This document shows positions 57,817 through 64,000 of a stretch of DNA of 64,000 bases, piece after piece. The DNA comes from Endocalyx cinctus (Eukaryota; Ascomycota; Sordariomycetes; Amphisphaeriales; Apiosporaceae). The stretch covers positions 2,852,001 through 2,916,000 of the forward strand of contig BCKC01000005.1 of NCBI GenBank assembly GCA_001600455.1, read 5' to 3'. The position numbers and the translations under genes are program-made. The notes below the pieces were generated by a model that ran no database searches, had not been told where the DNA came from, and saw nothing but the letters and a program-made list of their open reading frames with translations. How positions within the stretch are numbered: position 1 is the stretch's first letter; every line of letters begins with the position of its first letter.

Positions 57817-60321
57817 ATGGTGTGCCTCTCTATGATATGGTCGAGCTCGGTGCTAGCCTGGGCAGCTGTTGCGCAAGAGGTAGGAAATACATATACCCGG
57901 CGTGATCTCAACCATAACAGGTTCCATGCTGATAAACACCTATTTATTTTGAAGTCCGTACCGATACTCCTGGATGCGTACTTCAACAATAAAGCTTTCG
58001 GGTCCATCCCCGGCGAGGCATCGCTAGACGCTCTCGGCCAATCATTGCCTGCCGACGGTGTCGGCTCGAACGGCATCTACACGTCTAAAAACTCGGGCAT
58101 ACGGTACCTGTTCCCGGGGTATCAGCGCAATCGCACGGCCGACAACGTCGTATGCGCGGCGCAGGAGATCCCCGTGCCGCGCGACCAGTACGTGTCGGCG
58201 TCACTCCTCGTAACGTCTGACGTGCGGTCCACGACGGTGTCGGGCGATCTCGAGGTGCGGTACGCCGACGGCACCACGTCGACGGCCGAAGTACGCGCGC
58301 ACGCCTTTTGGTGGTTTCTGGCCATCCGCCGCGGCGAAATTACGTTTCCGTACTTCTTCACCCACAACGATACCAATCACAACGCCTCCCACATTTACGA
58401 ATACACAGCCATCTTGGACCCTGAGAAAACGGTCATCAGCTTGGTCCTCCCGAATACGACGAACTATACTTCTGGGAGGCTGCACGCCTTCGCTTTGTCT
58501 CTGTACAAGGGCCCGGACATTCACGTCCAGTCTCTGCGACCGACCCAGAAGTGGGTCGGTGAAGCCTCCCAGGTCGTCGAACTTCTCGTCAATAATGCCG
58601 GCACCGAGTGCGTATCGGACGTGTACGCGTATATCAAGGCTCCCGGTGTGACGACAGCTCAGAAATCACTGGTTAAGAGGCTGTGCCCGGGGGATCAAAA
58701 GCGAGTCGATGTTGCTGTAGATGGAAGTTTCAACGGTACTGTCGAAGCGATCCTGAGTTTAGGCGAAGTGCATAAAACATTCAATTTTGAGAACGTCAGC
58801 ATTGGATTAAGGGATTGGACGTCGGATTCCAAAAACATGGTACAGCACGAAGTGCCACAGTGGTACGACGACGCCAAGTTTGGTATTTTCATCCATTGGG
58901 GTCCTTACTCCGTACCTGGATGGGGAAACTCGACTCCGAATGAAGCGTATGCGGAATGGTTTTGGTAAGTTTTCATCCTCAATCAGAAAAGTTTCTCGAT
59001 TCCCAAAATCCGAGGCTGTTTTTGAGGCGTAGTTGCTGATTTGTTCCATTTAATTAACAGGTGGTACTCAACTCGTGTCAACGAAGACTCGGTAGCCGAC
59101 CGCGCGGGATTTAACGCCTACCGGCTCAAGACGTTCGGGCCGGAATTAAACTACGACGATTTCTTCGAGAACTTCACAGCGTCGGCCTGGGACCCGAAAG
59201 AGTGGGTTGACCTGTTTGCCGATGCCGGAGCGCAGTATTTCGTCGTTACGACTAAGCACCACGATGGTTTTTCTCTCTTCAACACCAGCGTCACCACCAA
59301 TCGCTCATCACTTCACTACGGCCCGAAACGCGACGTCTTAGGGGAGCTGTTCGAAGCAGCCGCCACGTACCAGCCGCACCTCCACCGTGGTACCTACTTC
59401 TCTCTCCCCGAGTGGTTCAATCCAGACTGGGGCAAGTACGGATTTGCGCAGTACGACCGGCCATCGTCGACGACGCATCCGGGCATCATCGCGCGAAATC
59501 CGTACACGGGGCTGGAGGAGCCTTACACCGGGCGGATACCGGTCGACGATTTCATCGCGGACGTGATGGTTCCGCAGATGGAGATCCTCGCGTACGAGTA
59601 CGAGACGGAGATCATGTGGTGCGACGCGGGCGCGTCCAACGGGACGGACGAGTTCGCGGCTCGGTGGTACAACTGGGCGCGGGAGCGCGGGCGGCAGGTG
59701 ACCGTCAACGACCGGTGCGGGTCCCCGTGGGCGGCCGACTTCGACACGCCCGAGTACGCGACGTTCGGGACGGCGCAGCGGCGCAAGTGGGAGAGCAACC
59801 AAGGCATGGACCCGTACAGCTACGGGTACAACCGCGCGACGCCCGAAGCCGAGTACATGCGCGCCGGCGTCGTCGTGCGCGACCTCGTCGACATGGTCAG
59901 TAAGAACGGCAACTTCCTGCTCGACGTCGGACCCCGCGCCGACGGCACCATCGTCGACGCCGAGGTCGCCGCCCTCCGCGAGGCGGGCGCCTGGATCCAC
60001 GCCCACGGAGAAGCCGTCTTCAACACTACCTACTGGGCCATCACGCCGGAGCTTGGCGACTTCAGGTTCACGCAGACGAACGACGCCTTCTACGTCTTAA
60101 GCTTGGAGGAACCATCTGCGGGGCGCTTGGAAATTGCGCTGCGGATCCCTGCCGTGAAAGGCGACCGATTTACGGCTCTTACGATGAATGGGGAAACGGA
60201 CTTAGACTGGGGATTTCTTGAGAGTGGTGGCGTATGGATTGACGTTCCGAGCGATGTTATCAGTTCTGATAAGTTCTGTTGGGTATATAAGCTTGAATAC
60301 GTTAGTAATAAGTTAATTTGA
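57817..60321 (+). CDS. GH29 alpha-L-fucosidase with large N-terminal extension
   Basis: Exons 57817-58964 and 59061-60321 join to 2409 nt, 802 aa. A hydrophobic leader ([16 protein letters not shown]) suggests secretion. GH29 enzymes release alpha-L-fucose with a retaining mechanism. The catalytic barrel starts at about residue 348 ([21 protein letters not shown]), followed by [17 protein letters not shown] and YYSLPEW-like YFSLPEWF. The likely nucleophile is Asp571 in [27 protein letters not shown] and EAVFNTTYW close the domain. The first 340 residues are beta-rich ([35 protein letters not shown] resembles an adhesion or CARDB-like fold) and are not part of the usual GH29 layout. A TACTCCGTA word at about 58907 is coding. 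Catalytic GC-rich codon use is stronger in exon 2. Confidence 0.92.
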
Positions 60322-60352
60322 TACAAGCATAAATATTTTAATTACTATTATT

Positions 60353-63300
60353 CTAACCTCGAGCATCGTGAGACTTAACTATAGCAGCCTCAGCTTTCGC
60401 CTCCATAGTCTTTTCTCGCAACCAAGCTACTTTTTCTTTCATCCTTGGCATCATTTTATGACTCGTCCCGAGGCCATGGCCACCAATAGCTGTTATGCCT
60501 GCAATAAATTCTTCGCACATCTTTAGACCCTCTTCCAATTTTCCTTGCTTTTCTAGACATTGTGATAGAAAGAACAGATTCGTGAGCCGATCTGGATGAT
60601 CGCCATCTTCGTCTGCCAATTGCTTGTATCTCTCCTTGTCAATAAGCTTATAAAAGATACTCTCTGCCTCGGCGAACCTTCCTAGTTTCGTAAGGACTTC
60701 TCCATGTATCGTCTTCGCCATCAAAATAGCGATATGGTCTTCCCCAAACTTTCGCTTCGCAACAACAAGGCCATCACTAATCATTTTCTCGGCCTTGGCA
60801 TGATGCCCTATTTCAGACTCTACGCGTGCAAGGTGAAGAATGGATAATAAGGTATAAGGATTTTCCTTGCCCAGTATAAGCTTGCGCTGTTCATAAACAA
60901 ACATCAGGTCTCTGTGGCTCTGCGCTAGATATTTTTCTTTATGGGGATCGGACCACTGCTCTTCGTATCGAAGATAGCTGTTCGCTAAGTCTTCAAGGCT
61001 GATAAGGGTCTCTAGGTGAGTTTCGCCCAAAAGATCCCTCAACCCTTCCCAAGCTACTCGGTGGAGTTCCGTAGCTTTTTGATAATTCATATATCGATAG
61101 TGTAATCGCGCCAAGTTGCGCATTGATTTGAGTGTCTTCTCGTGCTTTTCGCCGTATAGCCGTGTCATCTTTTCGACGGTACTGCTGTGCAGCGACATTG
61201 CTTCTGACCACCTGCCTTTCATAAAGAGTGCAGAACCAAGAAGGTCGGTGACATCCAGGGTTAAAGGGTGATCATCTCCCCATGTTTCCACACAAAGTCG
61301 ACGTACTTGGCGTTGTCGCTGCGTAGCCTTATCCATTTCGGACATTTCCCAGAGCGTCTTGGACAGGAAGAGCGAGAGCCAAATTGAAAGCGGATGGTCG
61401 GCACCAAGTCTTTTGGAAACATAGTTAAGAGCTCTTTCCTGAAGCTGATAAGCATCATCAAAGTATCCAGATTCAGCGTACGCACGACTGAATCGTACGT
61501 CTTGCTCAGCCTCGAGCCTCCCATAACTTTTCTCAACTGTCCAGAGCTGCCTTGCCGATGCAGCATTCTCATCCAGTTCTTTTTGAAGGAATTTCTGACG
61601 ATCGCGGACGTGCCTGATATGTGGTAACAATTCTCGTCTTATGGTGTTCTCGCTCTCGCTATCGCCATGTGGGGGTCGGCGAATACTCGATGCGAGAACT
61701 GTCATCGACATTTGACACCACAACGCTTGGTGTGCGGTGGACATCTCAGGTCGCTCTCTGACCCATTTATGCACAAGCCTGTGCATACTATACCTGCCTG
61801 TGCTTCTATCCTCTTTCATAATTAATGCTCTCTGTATGAGGACACTTAAGGCATGGCGTAGTCGCACTTGAACCTCGTCTTCCAGAGCGTTCAGGCCAAG
61901 GCCATCCTGATTTCTCAAAACTTGAGGTAGGGGTACTGGTGTGGCGAACTTTCCATTCAAAAAGGCTCTTATCTCCCTGAAAAACATGAGCCATGGTTTT
62001 CGCGGCGGCCTCTCTAATCTCTTATGAAGCACCCTCTCGTAATTTTCATCCTCTCTCTGTTGTTTCTCTTCTTTTAAGGGGTTGATTGCTGAGCTGACTA
62101 AGACATCAAGGCGGATATTTTGAAAGTGGAAAAAGGAGAAGGTATGTAGCAGCTCAACCGCATCTTGGCACTTCTCCTTCGGAGATGACTCGAGTGATTC
62201 GTATAGAATTTCGTATGTGGAGAAAACACTTTCACTACTGTTGTCATCCTCGGCTCGAAATCTCTCGGCTGATCTACTTCTGCTTCGTCCATGCCGGCTA
62301 CGTCTAATACGCTGTATCTCGCGGTCGTAATGTATCAAGTATTCCGGCCATTCACATATACCCTGTAGGATAGCCTTTGCGGCATGCACAAGGGCAAGAG
62401 GCAAGAATCCTAAAGCTCGACAAATAGAACTAGCTGAATCCACCACCACCAAAGGCCAAGGTCGTGGAACCTCAGCTGCCTTAATTATAAGCGTCTCGGC
62501 ATCGTCAGGTTCCATGACTGGTAGCTCCAGGAATCTATCCCCAGCATTACCGTAGGTTTTTAGTGCTCTATTCCGTGTTGTTATGAGTACGCACCCCTTA
62601 GTACCGCGTGGCAAGAGTTCGTCGACATCAATATCTTCATTATCAACACTATCAATTATAAGAAGCCACGGAAGAGCGCGAGTCATCAACCAATTCTTTG
62701 CCGCTTTTTCGTTGGGTTCAACTCCACCTAAGGTGGCGATCTCGGCGTAGCTACTCGATGCATTCTTCTGGGAACTTCCGTCGACGAAAAATACGCCCCA
62801 AAATTTGTGTCGCTGTCCGTCGGCGAACTTGAAAGCTAACTCTGTCTTTCCAGACCCGCTCAGACCATATATAACAAATCTTTGTTGGGTGGGCTGGGTA
62901 GGGTCGTAGAATGCAGTTTCTAACTTGGATAGTTGGATATCTCTGCCGGTGAAGTAGAATTTCACCGGTCTCGGGATAACAAAATGTTTATTTGGTATCG
63001 GCGGGATGTAGACGGTCACTGCTCTCGCCGCTTGAAGAGCATTTCGTACCTAGCAAGACGTACTTTAGGAGATGTGATTCATAAATAAGTGATCTTGATA
63101 ACATACAGTTTCTGTACTGAGAGATTTATCGAGACCAATCTTCTGCTCGATGATTCCAATCTGGAAATGAAGCTGGGTGGAGGCTGATGACGATGTTTCG
63201 AAAGATTCGAAATCATTGTTTGTGGATTGGCGGGAATGTAGCACATCGATAGCCGTAAGCAGAGCTCTTAATACTTCAGTCTGAAGTTTCAAAGCCTGAT

Positions 63301-63697
63301 ATGTTTCTTCATACCAAGGTTGATTTTCAAGACGATTTTCTGTTACCACATAGTCAAAATCGCCTCTCTCACGAGAAAGTATTTCGATACTAGACGGTAG
63401 CGGCCGAATGAGCAGAGTACATTCATCTATTATGGTTACAGCATTGTCAACTACCGATTGTAGATGAAGAAGTCCACTTGCTGAGTAAAATTCGACATGG
63501 ACTGAAGGGTTTCGCCGTTCAGTAGTTGCTAGATTATGAAAAGCACGAACAATTTCGACGAGATCATCGATCTGATCAATGAGATTTGTCACCTCGGACT
63601 CTACTACAACAATAACCAGCTTTTCGAGACTACTTGAGGCTGCCTGGAGATCTTTTAAAAGATGGCGAACATCCACTCTTTGAAAAGCGTAAGACAT
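60353..63697 (-). CDS. NB-ARC / TPR STAND (NLR-like) protein
   Basis: Exons 63697-63107 and 63049-60353 join to 3288 nt, 1095 aa. The ATG at 63697 (MSYAFQRVDVRHLL) is used because upstream codons in frame are not ATG. Residues 1-197 are a helical N-terminal domain of no family I can name. The nucleotide-binding domain follows: FTGRDIQLSKLE, P-loop GLSGSGKTEL at about 259-268, Walker B PWLLIIDSVDN, then CVLITTRNR and GFLPLALVHAAKAI, as in NB-ARC proteins. The C-terminal half consists of kinesin-light-chain-type TPRs (EKSYGRLEAEQDVRFSRAYAE, GDDHPLTLDVTDLLGSALF, GEKHEKTLKSMRNLARLH, KENPYTLLSILHLARVE). Fungal STAND proteins of this layout are linked to non-self recognition and cell death in some species. 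The gene is intact and ends 31 bp from the stop of the convergent fucosidase. Confidence 0.92.
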
Positions 63698-64000
63698 GAC
63701 TTTCCTTTTCACTTTTTTTCACTCTTGAGGACATGAGATTGAGGATGAAGGTGAAGGTGGAGACGAAAACAACGCTAGAATCCAGAGATCTGGTTTGGGA
63801 ACATCCGCTGTGGAGAGGGGACAGGGGGCAGCGTTAACACCGAAAACAAAGAATTGGTAGAACCCCCTTTTTCAAATAGGCTCAAAAACCTAGGGTTTTT
63901 TTTTTTTTTTTTTTTTTTTTGGTTATCTGCAGGTTAAACAGCTGACGTTTCAATAAGATTTAATAATATTTTCAATTGGTTGACGAAGTGTATATTCCCA
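63698..64000. other. Upstream region of the NB-ARC/TPR gene, window edge
   Basis: About 300 bp. The first 70 nt are pyrimidine-rich on the gene strand's complement, and a T-run of about 22 lies near 63899-63920. No other gene starts here. Confidence 0.55.

Noticed and set aside
58903..58915. TACTCCGTA word near 58907 as another copy of the intergenic motif
   Set aside because: It lies inside the conserved GPYSVPG codons of the fucosidase, so coding constraint explains it.
1..64000. tRNA, rRNA, CRISPR, retrotransposon or DNA transposon genes
   Set aside because: By eye I found no B-box-like GGTTCGANTCC in a tRNA context, no direct-repeat arrays with spacers and no transposase or reverse-transcriptase motifs; a covariance-model or HMM search would be decisive.

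Overview
The window is nuclear DNA of a filamentous ascomycete (Pezizomycotina). Most genes carry short spliceosomal introns of 41 to 146 nt with GT...AG ends, and many have a CTAAC- or CTGAC-like branch site. The content is typically fungal: a HET-domain protein, an NB-ARC/TPR STAND protein, an F-box/ankyrin protein, a Zn2Cys6 regulator, a fused HIS4 and a DUF1996 protein. The L-arabinitol dehydrogenase resembles what I remember of the Neurospora enzyme, which suggests Sordariomycetes; this is not a firm placement. I saw no rRNA, tRNA, CRISPR array or intact transposon. Exon models were built by hand, and for every spliced model the exon lengths sum to a multiple of three.

Layout. 0.8-10.2 kb, all minus strand: L-arabinitol 4-dehydrogenase, a short MetE-like methyltransferase, and a GH35 beta-galactosidase in 15 exons that looks like fragments until it is spliced. 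11.4-20 kb: a 65-residue hydrophilic protein, a capsule-type glycosyltransferase (minus), an HSL-family alpha/beta-hydrolase (plus) and AT-rich spacers. 20.3-23.5 kb: F-box-like/ankyrin protein. 24-38.6 kb is a housekeeping block: Cmc1-type twin-CX9C protein, a membrane/FN3/coiled-coil protein, lipin-type phosphatidate phosphatase, TAF9 and the trifunctional histidine enzyme. 39.7-40.9 kb: secreted DUF1996 protein. 41.3-50.8 kb: a group that looks like a small catabolic cluster, with a Zn2Cys6 regulator, class II aldolase, Asp/Glu-racemase-like protein, D-2-hydroxyacid dehydrogenase and ACS-type MFS transporter. 51.9-63.7 kb: a single-pass cell-surface protein, a HET-domain protein, a GH29 alpha-L-fucosidase with a large N-terminal extension, and an NB-ARC/TPR protein.

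How the genes may work together. The 41-51 kb group has the parts expected for importing and breaking down an organic or sugar acid: a carboxylate-type carrier, an isomerase or racemase, an NAD(P)-dependent 2-hydroxyacid dehydrogenase, an aldolase and a regulator. CGG/CCG inverted triplets lie in its spacers. The beta-galactosidase and L-arabinitol dehydrogenase could both serve plant-sugar use, since this dehydrogenase family also oxidises galactitol. HET, NB-ARC/TPR and ankyrin proteins are typical of fungal non-self recognition repertoires. These functional links are inference from gene content and position.
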